Shown here: in pieces, positions 8,240 to 16,894 of the stretch | Position numbering within the stretch: position 1 is the first letter of the stretch | How the letters are laid out: every line of letters begins with the position of its first letter | DNA from: JANQEA01 sp964530075 | Lineage (GTDB): Bacteria; Bipolaricaulota; Bipolaricaulia; UBA7950; UBA9294 | Reading direction: 5' to 3' | Length of the DNA stretch: 64,000 nt | Assembly (NCBI GenBank): GCA_964530075.1 | Contig: CAZGXU010000002.1 | Location: 1-64,000 of the forward strand | Notes under the pieces: generated by a model | Database searches by the model: none | The model's input: the letters and a program-made list of their open reading frames with translations, nothing else | What the model was told of the DNA's origin: nothing | Made by a program: the position numbers and the translations under genes

Positions 8240-9103
8240 TTAGTGGCTCGCCGCCGCGGACCGGTTGCTCCTCCGGATCTCCTCGAGACTGGCGACCGCA
8301 CCCTCCGCGAACGGACGGCTCTCTCGATGGCCGTAGCGGACCAGCTCGAACAGCTCGGTGAGACGATCGACCGCCTCGATGCGGAGTCCGAGGTTCCGCA
8401 GGCGGTCGGCGAATTCCCTCGGTGTCAGCGCCGCGTGCGCGACCCGCTCTCCCCGGCTGAGCAGATCGACCATTTCACGGTAGCAGCGGAACACAAGGTC
8501 CGCGCTCCGCCCGGCGGAGGTCGCCTGCACGGCGAGCTGATCGAGTTGCCAAGCGAGCTTCCAGTCTGCGCGCCGCGACCGATGGGCGCGCCACCGCGCC
8601 GCGACCCAGGACGAGCCGAGAAAGAGAACCGCACACGTTCCGAGCGACAGTCCCGCGGCGGCGAGGACGCGGCTCCAGCCCGCCGATTCGGGCTCGGCCG
8701 ACGCGACGACGACCCGGTCGCGCGTCGCCTCGTCCGGCCCGAGATCCGTCGTGGATGGAAGTCTGGACGCGACCAGGTCGAAGACGAGGAGCGCACCGAA
8801 CAGGCCGATGGCAAAGTAGAGCCATCTCCGGAGGAATCGGGTGAACAGGGCGCCGAGGAACACGATCGTCAGCGAAGCCGTGAAGGCGAGAAAGAGAAGG
8901 TGCCGGACGAATCCCATGTCCACGGCGAGCCCACCGCGTCCGTCCGATCCCCCGGATCTGGCGATCGAGTCGTCTTCGGACGAGGGCCGCCCCGGGCCGA
9001 GCGCGACGTCGTCGAGGTTCGACGTGAGGATAAGGAGCGCACCGAGGAGCGCGACGCAGATGGCGACGGGGATCAGTACGCGTCGCGCCTTGTCGCGGGT
9101 CAT
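8240..9103 (-). CDS. DUF4129 domain membrane protein (paralogue 1)
   Basis: 287 residues; ATG 9103 overlaps the aspS stop as ATGA. The layout matches its neighbour: a first membrane segment (about 9-27), further segments (about 65-88, 92-112, 143-165), then a DUF4129 domain (about 205-280). The domain has VFRCYREMVDLL, TPREFADRL and LTELFELVRYG. The two proteins are similar throughout, so this is a tandem duplication followed by divergence. A heteromeric complex is a reasonable guess. Coupling to aspS implies constitutive expression. Confidence 0.85.
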   Translation of the reverse strand: MTRDKARRVLIPVAICVALLGALLILTSNLDDVALGPGRPSSEDDSIARSGGSDGRGGLAVDMGFVRHLLFLAFTASLTIVFLGALFTRFLRRWLYFAIGLFGALLVFDLVASRLPSTTDLGPDEATRDRVVVASAEPESAGWSRVLAAAGLSLGTCAVLFLGSSWVAARWRAHRSRRADWKLAWQLDQLAVQATSAGRSADLVFRCYREMVDLLSRGERVAHAALTPREFADRLRNLGLRIEAVDRLTELFELVRYGHRESRPFAEGAVASLEEIRRSNRSAAASH

Positions 9104-10836
9104 CGGATGGCGATGCCGAGATCGTCGAGCTGCACTTTCGCGACCGGCATCGGCGCCTCTGTGAGAGGGCAGAGTCCGGTTGCCGTCTTGGGAAACGCGA
9201 TGACGTCACGGAGCGAATTCTCGCCCGCCATGAGCATCACCAATCGGTCGATTCCGAGTGCAAAACCTCCGTGCGGCGGCGCCCCGTATTCGAGCGCACG
9301 GAGGAAGAACCCGAATCGAAGCTCCGCCTCCTCTGGGGAGATCTTCAGCAGGCGGAAGATCCGCTCCTGAAGCCCCCGATCGTGGATTCGGATGCTCCCG
9401 CTCCCGAGCTCGATCCCGTTCAGGACGAGATCGTAGGCGTTGGAGACGACCGAGAGCGGATCGGTCTCAAGGGCGTCGATCTCGTCGGCGTGCGGCGACG
9501 TGAACGGATGGTGCGAGCTGGTTAGCTCCCCGGCCTCGTCGAGCTCGAACATCGGAAAATCGGTCACCCAGAGGAAGCTCCATTCGTCCTTCGCGAGCTT
9601 CTCCTGCCGCGCGATCGTGCGGCGGAGCTCGCCGAGCGGGGGTTCGATCCCCTTCCCGGCGAGGAGGAGGATCAGGTCGCCCCGCCCGGCGCCGAACGCT
9701 TCGGCGATCCCTCCGAGTTCGGCGTCGCTCAGGAACTTGGCGATCGGCGAGGAGATCGATTCCTCGACCTTCAGCCAGACGAGCCCCCGGGCGCCGGCCG
9801 AGACGGCGACGTCCTGGAGATGGTCGAGTGCCGAGCGGGAGTATGCGGCGCAGCCCTCGGCAAGGATCCCGGCCACCTTCCCGCCGACAGCGACCGCCTC
9901 GGTGAAGACGCGGAAGCCGGACTGAGCGACGAGCTCCGAGACATCGTGGATCTCCATCCCGTATCGGAGGTCCGGCTTGTCGATCCCGTAGCGGGCCATC
10001 GCCTCGGCGTGCGACAGCCGGGGAAACGGGATCTCCAACTCGACGGAGAGCGTCTCGCGGAAGACGCGGGCCATTGCGCTCTCCAGGAAGCGAAGGACGT
10101 CGTCCTTGTCCGTCGGGAAGGCGATCTCGAGGTCGAGCTGCGTGAACTCGAGCTGCCGATCGGCGCGGAGGTCCTCGTCGCGGAAACACTTGACCAGCTG
10201 GAAGTACCGATCGACCCCTCCGATCATGAACAGCTGCTTGAATAGCTGCGGCGACTGAGGGAGGGCGTAGAACGACCCGGGGTTCATCCGGCTCGGAACG
10301 AGGAAGTCGCGTGCCCCCTCGGGCGTCGACTTGGTCAGAAACGGGGTCTCGATCTCCAGGAAGCCCTGTTCGGAGTAGTAGTCTCGGATGCTCTTGAACA
10401 CGCGATGGCGGAGCGCGAGGTTGCGCTGCATCTTCTCGCGGCGCAGGTCGACGTAGCGGTACCGAAGCCGCGTCTCCTCCGTCGTGTCGGAGCCATCGCC
10501 CTCGACGAGGAACGGAGGCGTCTTCGCGCGATTGAGGATCGCGAGGCTCTCGACGTGGACCTCGATCTCGCCGGTCACCATGTCAGGATTGACGTTTTCT
10601 TTCCCGCGCCGCGCGATCGTCCCGGTGACGCGGATGACGTCCTCGCGATTGAGGCCGTGCGCTTCTACGAGGTCCGATACGTCGCCGGGGAAGAAGAGCT
10701 GCACGATCCCGGATCGGTCGCGCAGATCGACAAACGTGATCCCGCCGAAATCGCGCCGGCGATTGACCCATCCTGCCAGGGTCACCGTCCGGCCGACGTC
10801 TGCCGCTGCCAACTCCGCGCAGTAGTCCGTTCGCAT
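9100..10836 (-). CDS. aspS: Aspartyl-tRNA synthetase
   Basis: 578 residues, normal for the bacterial type. It charges tRNA-Asp (and possibly tRNA-Asn) with aspartate in the cytoplasm. An N-terminal OB anticodon-binding domain (about 1-105) precedes the class II core. Motif 2 is CFRDEDLRADRQ (about 212-223), there is a bacterial GAD insert (about 280-410), and motif 3 is GIDRLVMLMAG near the end. ATG 10836 follows GGAAGGAGA at good spacing and a promoter at 10874-10901. It is the first gene of the aspS-DUF4129-MoxR transcript. Whether it is discriminating was not determined. Confidence 0.97.
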   Translation of the reverse strand: MRTDYCAELAAADVGRTVTLAGWVNRRRDFGGITFVDLRDRSGIVQLFFPGDVSDLVEAHGLNREDVIRVTGTIARRGKENVNPDMVTGEIEVHVESLAILNRAKTPPFLVEGDGSDTTEETRLRYRYVDLRREKMQRNLALRHRVFKSIRDYYSEQGFLEIETPFLTKSTPEGARDFLVPSRMNPGSFYALPQSPQLFKQLFMIGGVDRYFQLVKCFRDEDLRADRQLEFTQLDLEIAFPTDKDDVLRFLESAMARVFRETLSVELEIPFPRLSHAEAMARYGIDKPDLRYGMEIHDVSELVAQSGFRVFTEAVAVGGKVAGILAEGCAAYSRSALDHLQDVAVSAGARGLVWLKVEESISSPIAKFLSDAELGGIAEAFGAGRGDLILLLAGKGIEPPLGELRRTIARQEKLAKDEWSFLWVTDFPMFELDEAGELTSSHHPFTSPHADEIDALETDPLSVVSNAYDLVLNGIELGSGSIRIHDRGLQERIFRLLKISPEEAELRFGFFLRALEYGAPPHGGFALGIDRLVMLMAGENSLRDVIAFPKTATGLCPLTEAPMPVAKVQLDDLGIAIR

Positions 10837-10873
10837 GGTGACTCTCCTTCCGAAACCCGTTGGATGGCGACCG

Positions 10874-10901
10874 ATTATAGGCGGGCTGGAATTCGCTTCA
10901 A
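10874..10901 (-). promoter_or_regulatory. Sigma-70-type promoter of aspS operon
   Basis: Reading the minus strand, TTGAAG (10901-10896), 16 bases, then a perfect TATAAT (10879-10874). The predicted start is near 10867, leaving a leader of about 30 bases with a good Shine-Dalgarno sequence. Confidence 0.75.
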
Positions 10902-10916
10902 TCGGCCGCGCGCCGG

Positions 10917-11951
10917 CTACCCGTCCTCGAGAGAGCCCTTGAAGAATCGACGCTCGTAGTCCTGCACCCAGTTCGTGAAGTCGCTGGAATTCGGATCACT
11001 TGAGATGATGGCAGCGATCTCGTTGAGTTTCGCTGAGAGGTTGTCCAGGTAGTACACGGCGATCGCTTCCCTTGTCATTGGGAGTTTGGCCGTAGCGTAG
11101 TCGGTTCTGCCGTGATGTGAGACAAGGATATGTTCGAGCAAGTCGGGCAGGCGCGGGTCCGGCCACGACCGCTTCGCCGCGGCCTCTCGGATCATGTCCC
11201 GACCGAGGAGGAGGTGTCCGAGGAGCTGCCCCTTGAGGGTGTAGCTGACGGCCACCGGATTCTCGAACTCGATAAGCTTCCCGATGTCGTGGAGGATCGC
11301 CCCGGCGACGGCGAGGCCCCGGTTCAGGTCGAAGCCGGGGTTCTGTTCCGCGTACGTCGATACGCTTTGCGCGACCTCGAGCGTGTGCTCCAGCAGGCCG
11401 CCCAGATACGCATGGTGCTTCGACGCCGCGGCGGGGAACTCCCTGAGCCGTGATTCGTGCTCCGCGAGGAGATCGAGGGTGAGCTGGCGGAGCGCGTCGG
11501 GCTCGACGGTCCGCGCCAGCGCGAGGAGATCGTTCCACATTTGATCGATGTCGCGATCGGTCGACGGGACGAGGAGCGCCGGATCGAAGCCGGGGACCTG
11601 CCCCGAGTCCTGCTCGGCCGGTGTCAGCCGGCGGATCGACTCGACGATCAGCTGGAGGTTCCCGCGATACGTCTCGGATCGCCCCTCCACGAAGACGAAC
11701 TCGCCCTCGTCGAACTGGGTCGCGTACCGCTGGGTCGCCTCGGCCCACGCACGGGCGGAGAGCGTCCCGGTCCGATCGGCGAGAAGGATCTCGAGATACG
11801 GATCCCCGGTCCGCGTCGAGCGCTGGGCCTTCCGCTTCACGAGGAAGCACTGGCCGATCCGCTGTCCCTCGCGGATGTCGCTAATCGGGACGTGGAGGAG
11901 GGAATAGGGAATCTCCCCCCGCACTTGATCGAAGAGCCGGTCTGAAGCCAT
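10917..11951 (-). CDS. YhaM-like 3'-5' exoribonuclease (OB + HD domains)
   Basis: 344 residues. An N-terminal OB-fold nucleic-acid-binding domain (about 20-115; PYLEILLADRTGTLSARAW) is joined to an HD hydrolase domain (about 160-310). The HD domain has HHAYLGGLLEHTLEVA, then HDIGK, HLLLGRDMI and SHHGRTDYA. This is the YhaM architecture: metal-dependent 3'-5' exonuclease on RNA or DNA ends. Its start, ATG 11951, follows AAAGGA and has its own promoter at 11971-11998. The gene reads toward aspS with an 80-base gap holding the aspS promoter. Confidence 0.9.
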   Translation of the reverse strand: MASDRLFDQVRGEIPYSLLHVPISDIREGQRIGQCFLVKRKAQRSTRTGDPYLEILLADRTGTLSARAWAEATQRYATQFDEGEFVFVEGRSETYRGNLQLIVESIRRLTPAEQDSGQVPGFDPALLVPSTDRDIDQMWNDLLALARTVEPDALRQLTLDLLAEHESRLREFPAAASKHHAYLGGLLEHTLEVAQSVSTYAEQNPGFDLNRGLAVAGAILHDIGKLIEFENPVAVSYTLKGQLLGHLLLGRDMIREAAAKRSWPDPRLPDLLEHILVSHHGRTDYATAKLPMTREAIAVYYLDNLSAKLNEIAAIISSDPNSSDFTNWVQDYERRFFKGSLEDG

Positions 11952-11970
11952 GGCGTCCTTTCCGATTCAC

Positions 11971-11998
11971 AGTGTAGGGGGCACACCGCCGAAGTCAA
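11971..11998 (-). promoter_or_regulatory. Promoter of the YhaM-like gene
   Basis: Minus-strand TTGACT (11998-11993), 16 bases, TACACT (11976-11971). The transcript would start about 13 bases before ATG 11951. It is back-to-back with the plus-strand promoter at 12003-12031. Confidence 0.7.
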
Positions 11999-12002
11999 AC
12001 GA

Positions 12003-12031
12003 TTGGCATCGACCCGGGACTCGGCTACCCT
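12003..12031 (+). promoter_or_regulatory. Promoter of the ferritin-like gene
   Basis: TTGGCA (12003-12008), 17 bases, TACCCT (12026-12031), followed by GGAAGGAGGG and ATG 12054. The arrangement is divergent with the YhaM-like promoter. Confidence 0.6.
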
Positions 12032-12053
12032 GTGCGGCCGGAAGGAGGGACGA

Positions 12054-12560
12054 ATGGGAGAGACGGAGCTGGCCCGGGTCCTGCGCGACGCGATGGAGGC
12101 CGAGAGGGACGGGTTCACGTTCTACACTCTGGCGGCCGAAAGGTCGGAGGATCCGGGGGCCCGCGAGACCTTCGCGCGGCTCGCCGACGAGGAGCGGAAG
12201 CATTACGAGGCGCTCCAAGACGGCTATCGAGCGCTGGTCGAGGGGGAGACGTGGGACCCGTCGAGCGGCCTGCCGGAGGGCCGAGAGCCGGTGGCCTCCG
12301 GGATCTTCTCGGAGGACTTCGTCCGGCGGATCGGCGGGAAGCACCTGGAGATGTCGGCCCTCTCGATCGGCATCTTGCTGGAGAAGAACGCCTACGAGTT
12401 CTATTCGCGGCAGGCCGATGCGGCCGAGGATGCGGCGGTCGCCGGCTTCTTCCGCGACCTGGCCGAGTGGGAGAGCACCCACTACCGCCTCCTCCTTCGC
12501 CAGGACGAGGCGCTCAAGGAGGAGTACTGGAACAAGAACCGATTCGCGCCGCTGCTGTAG
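12054..12560 (+). CDS. Ferritin-like / rubrerythrin-type di-iron protein
   Basis: 168 residues; the start is fixed by GGAAGGAGGG just upstream. Two helical pairs each carry an E-x-x-H iron-binding motif. The first is ERKH near residue 46 with an upstream Glu in AMEAERDGF; the second is ESTH near residue 141 with LEKNAYEFY. This is the rubrerythrin-type di-iron four-helix bundle. No rubredoxin domain (CxxC pairs) is present. Such proteins usually reduce peroxide or bind iron in anaerobes. The gene is single, with its own promoter and terminator. Confidence 0.85.
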   Translation: MGETELARVLRDAMEAERDGFTFYTLAAERSEDPGARETFARLADEERKHYEALQDGYRALVEGETWDPSSGLPEGREPVASGIFSEDFVRRIGGKHLEMSALSIGILLEKNAYEFYSRQADAAEDAAVAGFFRDLAEWESTHYRLLLRQDEALKEEYWNKNRFAPLL

Positions 12561-12573
12561 CGCCCGAAACAGG

Positions 12574-12602
12574 CGAGCGGGCGCCCGGAACGCGCCCGCT
12601 CG
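12574..12602. terminator. Hairpin between convergent genes
   Basis: An 11-bp GC-rich stem (12574-12584 with 12592-12602) and a 7-base loop follow the ferritin-like stop by 13 bases. There is no strong T tract. It may serve both converging transcripts. Confidence 0.6.
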
Positions 12603-12628
12603 TCATGCCATCGAAGGTGCAGGAGGAT

Positions 12629-13447
12629 TCAGAGGTCGCAGGGCGCCGGCGGCGGAGTCGGGACGAGAGGATGGGTCACCAGCGGGAAGTTGTCCTGATC
12701 GCCGTCGCTCGTGATCAGGTACGGTGAATCCCAGATCCCGTCCCGTTCGGCGTCGATCGCTTTGTATCCTCCCCAGTAGTTGCCCGCGGCGCCGTCGTCC
12801 CAGAGGTTCGGATCGTCGGTGTGCGCATGATGGAGGTTGTCGACGAACGCGTTGTCCAGGACGCGGTTGGCCGTCGAACCGAAGTTCAGGTAGATCCCCA
12901 TGTGCGACTCGCCGACGTAGTTGCCGATCAGTTCGTTCTCGTTCGATGCGTCGAGCCAGATCGCCGTATCGTTCCGATCGAAGGCGTTCTCCAGGAATTG
13001 GTTCAGGGAAGAGAAGTAGCAGTGAATCCCGTCGGTGTTGTCGGAGAAGGTGCAGCCGGCGACGCGGTTGAACGTCGCGAAGCTGAGCGTCACGCCGGCC
13101 CAGTTCCCGTCGAAGAGGCAGTCCTCCACGCGCCCGTTCTTCACGTAGCTCAGGTAGATGGCCGACTTGGCCGCTCCGCTGATCGCCACGTTGCGGATGA
13201 CGAACGCTTTGCTGGTTCCATGAATTCGGATCCCGTAGTCGTCGTAGCCGGCGTCGATCACCCAGTCCTCGATGACGTAAGGGTCGTTCAACTCGCCCGA
13301 TCCAGAACAGACCCCGTTCTCCACGGTGAACTCGTAGTCGTTGGAAATCGTGATCGCACGATGCTCCACCGGATCCCCCGCGAACGCCAGTGAGCCGATT
13401 AAAACGGACAAGAAGACGGCACAACAGAGCACGGCACCCCGCTTCAT
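12629..13447 (-). CDS. Secreted NosD-like right-handed beta-helix protein
   Basis: 272 residues. A signal peptide (about 1-24, ending AFA) is followed by the NosD/archaeal-surface start motif, with GSGELNDPYVIEDWVID around residues 48-65. Repeated parallel beta-helix turns follow: VIRNVAISGA, NGRVEDCLFDGN, FNRVAGCTFSDN, LNQFLENAFDRN, ENELIGNYVGES. Then come GAAGNYWGGY and a Pro-rich tail. The fold is that of periplasmic or secreted carbohydrate-binding or copper-associated NosD/CASH proteins. There is no nitrous oxide gene nearby, so a surface polysaccharide role is more likely than NosD proper. ATG 13447 follows AAAGGAGTGA. Confidence 0.85.
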   Translation of the reverse strand: MKRGAVLCCAVFLSVLIGSLAFAGDPVEHRAITISNDYEFTVENGVCSGSGELNDPYVIEDWVIDAGYDDYGIRIHGTSKAFVIRNVAISGAAKSAIYLSYVKNGRVEDCLFDGNWAGVTLSFATFNRVAGCTFSDNTDGIHCYFSSLNQFLENAFDRNDTAIWLDASNENELIGNYVGESHMGIYLNFGSTANRVLDNAFVDNLHHAHTDDPNLWDDGAAGNYWGGYKAIDAERDGIWDSPYLITSDGDQDNFPLVTHPLVPTPPPAPCDL

Positions 13448-13452
13448 GGTTC

Positions 13453-13469
13453 ATCACTCCTTTAGTGAT
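13453..13469 (-). promoter_or_regulatory. Hairpin presenting the NosD-like gene's Shine-Dalgarno sequence
   Basis: On the mRNA, ATCACT pairs with AGTGAT around a 5-base AAAGG loop, so the core of the ribosome binding site is displayed in the loop. The stem starts 5 bases before the ATG. It could modulate translation or be coincidental. Confidence 0.4.
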
Positions 13470-13488
13470 CAAACTGCAGGCCGGTTCC

Positions 13489-13517
13489 ATCATACCCGCA
13501 GATCGAGCGTCTGTGAA
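13489..13517 (-). promoter_or_regulatory. Promoter of the NosD-like gene
   Basis: Minus-strand TTCACA (13517-13512), 17 bases, TATGAT (13494-13489). The predicted start is about 35 bases before the ATG. Confidence 0.55.
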
Positions 13518-13556
13518 GGCTCGGGTGCCCACAAAGTCGGACATCTGGCCTACTGA

Positions 13557-14411
13557 TCAGCGATGGAAACGTCCATGTCGAAGCGAGGTCCAAAGGGTCA
13601 CGGGGACGCCGCGCCGTCGGAAGGGGAAGACGAGCAGGAGTCCGGCGATGAACCCCCCCATGTGCGCAAACCACGCCACGCCGCCCGAACTGCCTAGGGC
13701 TCCTGCGCCGCTGATCACCTGGAGGACGAACCAGAAGCCGAGGAGGAAGACCGCGGGCACGGCGATCAGGCGGAGGAAGAAGAAGATCGGGATGATCGTG
13801 AGCACCTTCGCGTACGGATAGAGCATGAAGTAGGCTCCGAGGACGCCGGCGATGGCGCCGGACGCGCCGACGACCGGGACGGAGCTCCCCGGAGCGATGG
13901 CGACCTGGGTGAGCGATGCGATCGTGCCGCAGAGCAGGTAGAAGAGCAGGAACCGGACCGGCCCCATCGCGTCCTCGACGTTGTCGCCGAAGATCCACAG
14001 GTAGAGCATGTTCCCCAGGACGTGCAGGATGCTCCCATGGAGGAAGAGCGAGGTGAGGAGCGTCAGCCAGATCGGGATCGGGATCGTCGGCGGGAGATCC
14101 GTCCCGCCGAGCAGCTCGTCCGGGATGAGGGCGTACTGCATCAGGAACCAGTCGTCCCGCGCGATCGCGTAGGTTAAGGCCGACTGCCCGGGCAGGCGTC
14201 GCGTGGTGTACGCGTAGGACGGATCGAAGATCGGCGGGCTCTCGTGTCCTGCTTGGATCCAGGCGTTCCGCTCGTTCGACCAGTTGGCCCATAGCGGCTC
14301 GCGCGTCCCGAGGTATCCCTGATAGAGGAAGACGAGCAAGTTGATCACGATCAGCGAAACGGTGACGACCGGGAACCGTCGGCTGCGGATCATGTCGCGA
14401 ATCGGGATCAT
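13557..14411 (-). CDS. Rhomboid family intramembrane serine protease
   Basis: 284 residues from ATG 14411, giving the typical rhomboid opening MIPIRDMIRSRRFPVVT. It cleaves transmembrane substrates within the membrane. The signature HGSILHVLGNMLYLWIFGDN includes the conserved HxxxN. The catalytic serine is in GASGAIAGVLGAY and the catalytic histidine in AHMGGFIAGLLL. There are six to seven membrane helices, with a loop between TM1 and TM2 longer than in GlpG. The start lies 6 bases after a -10 box with no Shine-Dalgarno, suggesting leaderless translation. Confidence 0.93.
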   Translation of the reverse strand: MIPIRDMIRSRRFPVVTVSLIVINLLVFLYQGYLGTREPLWANWSNERNAWIQAGHESPPIFDPSYAYTTRRLPGQSALTYAIARDDWFLMQYALIPDELLGGTDLPPTIPIPIWLTLLTSLFLHGSILHVLGNMLYLWIFGDNVEDAMGPVRFLLFYLLCGTIASLTQVAIAPGSSVPVVGASGAIAGVLGAYFMLYPYAKVLTIIPIFFFLRLIAVPAVFLLGFWFVLQVISGAGALGSSGGVAWFAHMGGFIAGLLLVFPFRRRGVPVTLWTSLRHGRFHR

Positions 14412-14417
14412 GGGCCG

Positions 14418-14447
14418 ATGGTATCTCCGCGAGCGGCAATCAGGCAA
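14418..14447 (-). promoter_or_regulatory. Promoter of the rhomboid gene (leaderless type)
   Basis: Minus-strand TTGCCT (14447-14442), 18 bases, TACCAT (14423-14418), then 6 bases to ATG 14411. The expected start point coincides with the A of the ATG. Confidence 0.55.
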
Positions 14448-14451
14448 GGAA

Positions 14452-14479
14452 TTGAACTTCCGTGGATCGCGATTACACT
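14452..14479 (+). promoter_or_regulatory. Promoter of the M42 peptidase operon
   Basis: TTGAAC (14452-14457), 16 bases, TACACT (14474-14479), then AAAGGAGG and ATG 14502. It abuts the divergent rhomboid promoter. Confidence 0.65.
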
Positions 14480-14501
14480 CTTTTAGCGCAAAGGAGGCCC
14501 G

Positions 14502-15533
14502 ATGGAGCTACTGAAGAGGCTGTGTGAGGCGGTGGGGATCCCCGGCTACGAAGTCGAGGTCCGCAGGATCGTCGAGACAGAACTCGAAGGACACGTCGAC
14601 TCTGTTGCGACCGACGCGTTGGGGAACTTGATCGCCCACAAGGAGGGCGAGGGACCGGTCGTCGTCATCGCCGGCCACATGGACGAGATCGGGTTCTTCG
14701 TCAGCCACATCGAGGAGAAGTCTGGGTTCCTCCGGATCAACCCGGTCGGCGGGTTCGATCCGGTGAACCTCGTGGCGCAGCGGGTGGTCGTGCATACGGA
14801 GAGCGGCGACCTGGTCGGGTGCATCGGGCGGAAGGCGGTGCACATCCTCCGCGAAGAGGAACGGAAGAAACCGCTCGAGCTTCGCGACCTGTTCGTCGAT
14901 CTCGGACTGCCACCGGAGACGGTCGAGGCGAAGGTCCGAATCGGGGACCCCGTCACCTTGCGCCAGGACTTCATCGAGTTTGGCGATCTCGTCTCGTGCA
15001 AGGCGCTCGACGATCGCGCCGGGGTCTACGTCGGGATCGAGGCGCTGAAACGGGCGAAGAAGCCCGCATGCGACCTGTATTTCGTCGGGACGACGCAGGA
15101 AGAGGTCGGCCTTCGCGGCGCGCGCGTCGCCGGGTTCTCGACCCATCCACAGATCGGGATCGCGCTCGACGTGACGATCGCCGCCGACACACCGGACGTA
15201 CCGCCGAAGGACCGCGTCACGCAGCTTGGCAAGGGCGTCGCGATCAAGGTCCGCGACAGTGCGTCGATCTCCCACCCCGCTCTCGTGCGAGCGATGCGGA
15301 AGCTGGCCGAGGAGAACGGCATCCCGTACCAGATGGAGGTGCTCCCCCGCGGCGGGACCGACGCCGGGGCGCTTCAGATGGCGCAGGAGGGCGCCGCGGT
15401 GATCACGCTGTCGATTCCGACCCGCTACGTCCACTCGGTCGTCGAGAGCGTCCATCCCGACGACCTCGAGGCAACGATCGGGCTGCTCGTCGCCTTCCTC
15501 GAGACCGCGGACACGATCGACCTGTCGGGATGA
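14502..15533 (+). CDS. M42 family metallopeptidase (glutamyl aminopeptidase-like)
   Basis: 343 residues, the normal length. M42 enzymes are dodecameric di-metal aminopeptidases that trim peptides in the cytoplasm. The metal-binding and catalytic motifs are all present: AGHMDEIGF (about 65), KALDDRAG (about 169), TTQEEVGLRGA (about 197), ALDVT, RGGTDAG (about 284) and PTRYVHS (about 306). AAAGGAGG precedes ATG 14502. Its stop overlaps the next start as ATGA, so it heads a three-gene operon. Confidence 0.93.
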   Translation: MELLKRLCEAVGIPGYEVEVRRIVETELEGHVDSVATDALGNLIAHKEGEGPVVVIAGHMDEIGFFVSHIEEKSGFLRINPVGGFDPVNLVAQRVVVHTESGDLVGCIGRKAVHILREEERKKPLELRDLFVDLGLPPETVEAKVRIGDPVTLRQDFIEFGDLVSCKALDDRAGVYVGIEALKRAKKPACDLYFVGTTQEEVGLRGARVAGFSTHPQIGIALDVTIAADTPDVPPKDRVTQLGKGVAIKVRDSASISHPALVRAMRKLAEENGIPYQMEVLPRGGTDAGALQMAQEGAAVITLSIPTRYVHSVVESVHPDDLEATIGLLVAFLETADTIDLSG

Positions 15534-16894
15534 GCGCGAGGACGCTGTTCGCCGGCTTCGAACTCGTCGCGACGATGGACGCCGCCGACCGAGAATGGGC
15601 CGGCGGCTACGTCCTCGTCGAGGGGAATCGGATCGTCGGCGTCGGCGAGGACGCGGCCGGGATCGAGGCCGACGAGGTCGTCCGCGGCGCCGGGAAGATC
15701 CTCCTTCCCGGCCTCGTCAACACGCACCATCACCTCTACCAGTCGCTCTTTCGGAACGTCCCCGGCGCGTCGGAGGCGAAGCTGTTCGATTGGCTCGTCT
15801 TCCTCTACGAGCGGTGGAAGAGGCTCGGCGAGGAGGCGATGCGCGTCGCGGCGACGATCGCGTGCAGCGAGCTCCTCCTGTCCGGCGCGACGACGACAAC
15901 CGACCATTGCTATCTCTACCCGCGGAACGGCGGGAACATCCTCGCCGCCGACATCGAGGGGGCGCAGAAGGCGGGGATCCGGTTCCACCCCTGCCGCGGC
16001 TCGATGTCCCTTTCGGAGAAGGACGGAGGGCTCCCCCCCGACTCGGTCGTCCAGACCGAGTCCGAGATCCTCGCCGACTGCCGGCGGATGATCGAATGGT
16101 ACCACGATCCCGAGCCGTTCGCGATGCTCCGGATCGCGCTCGCGCCGTGCTCGCCGTTTTCGGTGACGGCCGACCTGATGCGTGAGTCGGTGGCGCTCGC
16201 CGAGGAGACCGGCGTCCTCCTCCACACGCACCTCGCCGAGACCGAGGACGAGGAGGCCTACTGCCTCCGGCGCTCGGGGATGCGCCCGGTCGACCTGATG
16301 GAGGAACTCGGATGGCTCCGCGACGACGTCTGGTATGCCCACCTCGTCGTCCTCAATGAATCCGACATCGCGAAGCTGTCGGCGGCGAAGGTCGGGATGG
16401 CCCACTGCCCGAGTTCGAACATGACGCTCGGCTCGGGGATCGCCCCGGTGACCGAGATGAAGGGGACCGGGATCAAGATCGGATTGGCGGTCGACGGATC
16501 GGCGAGCAACGACACGTCGAACATGATCCGCGAGGTCCGCCAGGCGATGCTCCTTCAGCGTGTCCGGTACGGCGCCGACGCGCTCAGCGCCCGCGAGGCG
16601 CTCCGGATGGCGACGATCGGCGGAGCGCGCGTCCTTCACCGGGAGAACGAGATCGGCTCGATCGAGGTCGGGAAAGCGGCTGACCTGATCGCGTTCGACC
16701 TGAACGACATCGCGTTCGCCGGCGCGCACGCCGACCCGCTGGCGGCGATCGTCCATTGCGCCGCCGACCGGGTCGATTTCGCGATGGTCGATGGCGAATG
16801 GCGGGTCCGGGGCGGGCGGTTGGTCGACGAGTCGATCCTCGATCTGATCCCGATTCACAACCGCATCTCGAAGGAGCTGACCGGAGCGGCATGA
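15530..16894 (+). CDS. Amidohydrolase, probable 8-oxoguanine deaminase
   Basis: 454 residues from ATG 15530, overlapping the upstream stop as ATGA. It belongs to the cytosine-deaminase/TrzN-like amidohydrolases. The metal site is THHHLYQ (about 65), HTHLAETEDEE (about 232), the histidine in MAHCPSSN (about 290) and VDGSASNDTSN (about 322). RGSMSLSEKDGGLPPD (about 155) resembles 8-oxoguanine deaminase, which converts 8-oxoguanine to urate. Atrazine-type or SsnA-like activity remains possible. The neighbours, an M42 peptidase and a MoaD-like protein, fit a catabolic operon involving a molybdenum enzyme only loosely. Confidence 0.75.
   Translation: MSARTLFAGFELVATMDAADREWAGGYVLVEGNRIVGVGEDAAGIEADEVVRGAGKILLPGLVNTHHHLYQSLFRNVPGASEAKLFDWLVFLYERWKRLGEEAMRVAATIACSELLLSGATTTTDHCYLYPRNGGNILAADIEGAQKAGIRFHPCRGSMSLSEKDGGLPPDSVVQTESEILADCRRMIEWYHDPEPFAMLRIALAPCSPFSVTADLMRESVALAEETGVLLHTHLAETEDEEAYCLRRSGMRPVDLMEELGWLRDDVWYAHLVVLNESDIAKLSAAKVGMAHCPSSNMTLGSGIAPVTEMKGTGIKIGLAVDGSASNDTSNMIREVRQAMLLQRVRYGADALSAREALRMATIGGARVLHRENEIGSIEVGKAADLIAFDLNDIAFAGAHADPLAAIVHCAADRVDFAMVDGEWRVRGGRLVDESILDLIPIHNRISKELTGAA

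Noticed and set aside
12629..13447. NosD of a nitrous oxide reductase cluster
   Set aside because: The fold is shared but no nosZ, nosF or nosY gene is nearby; called NosD-like only.
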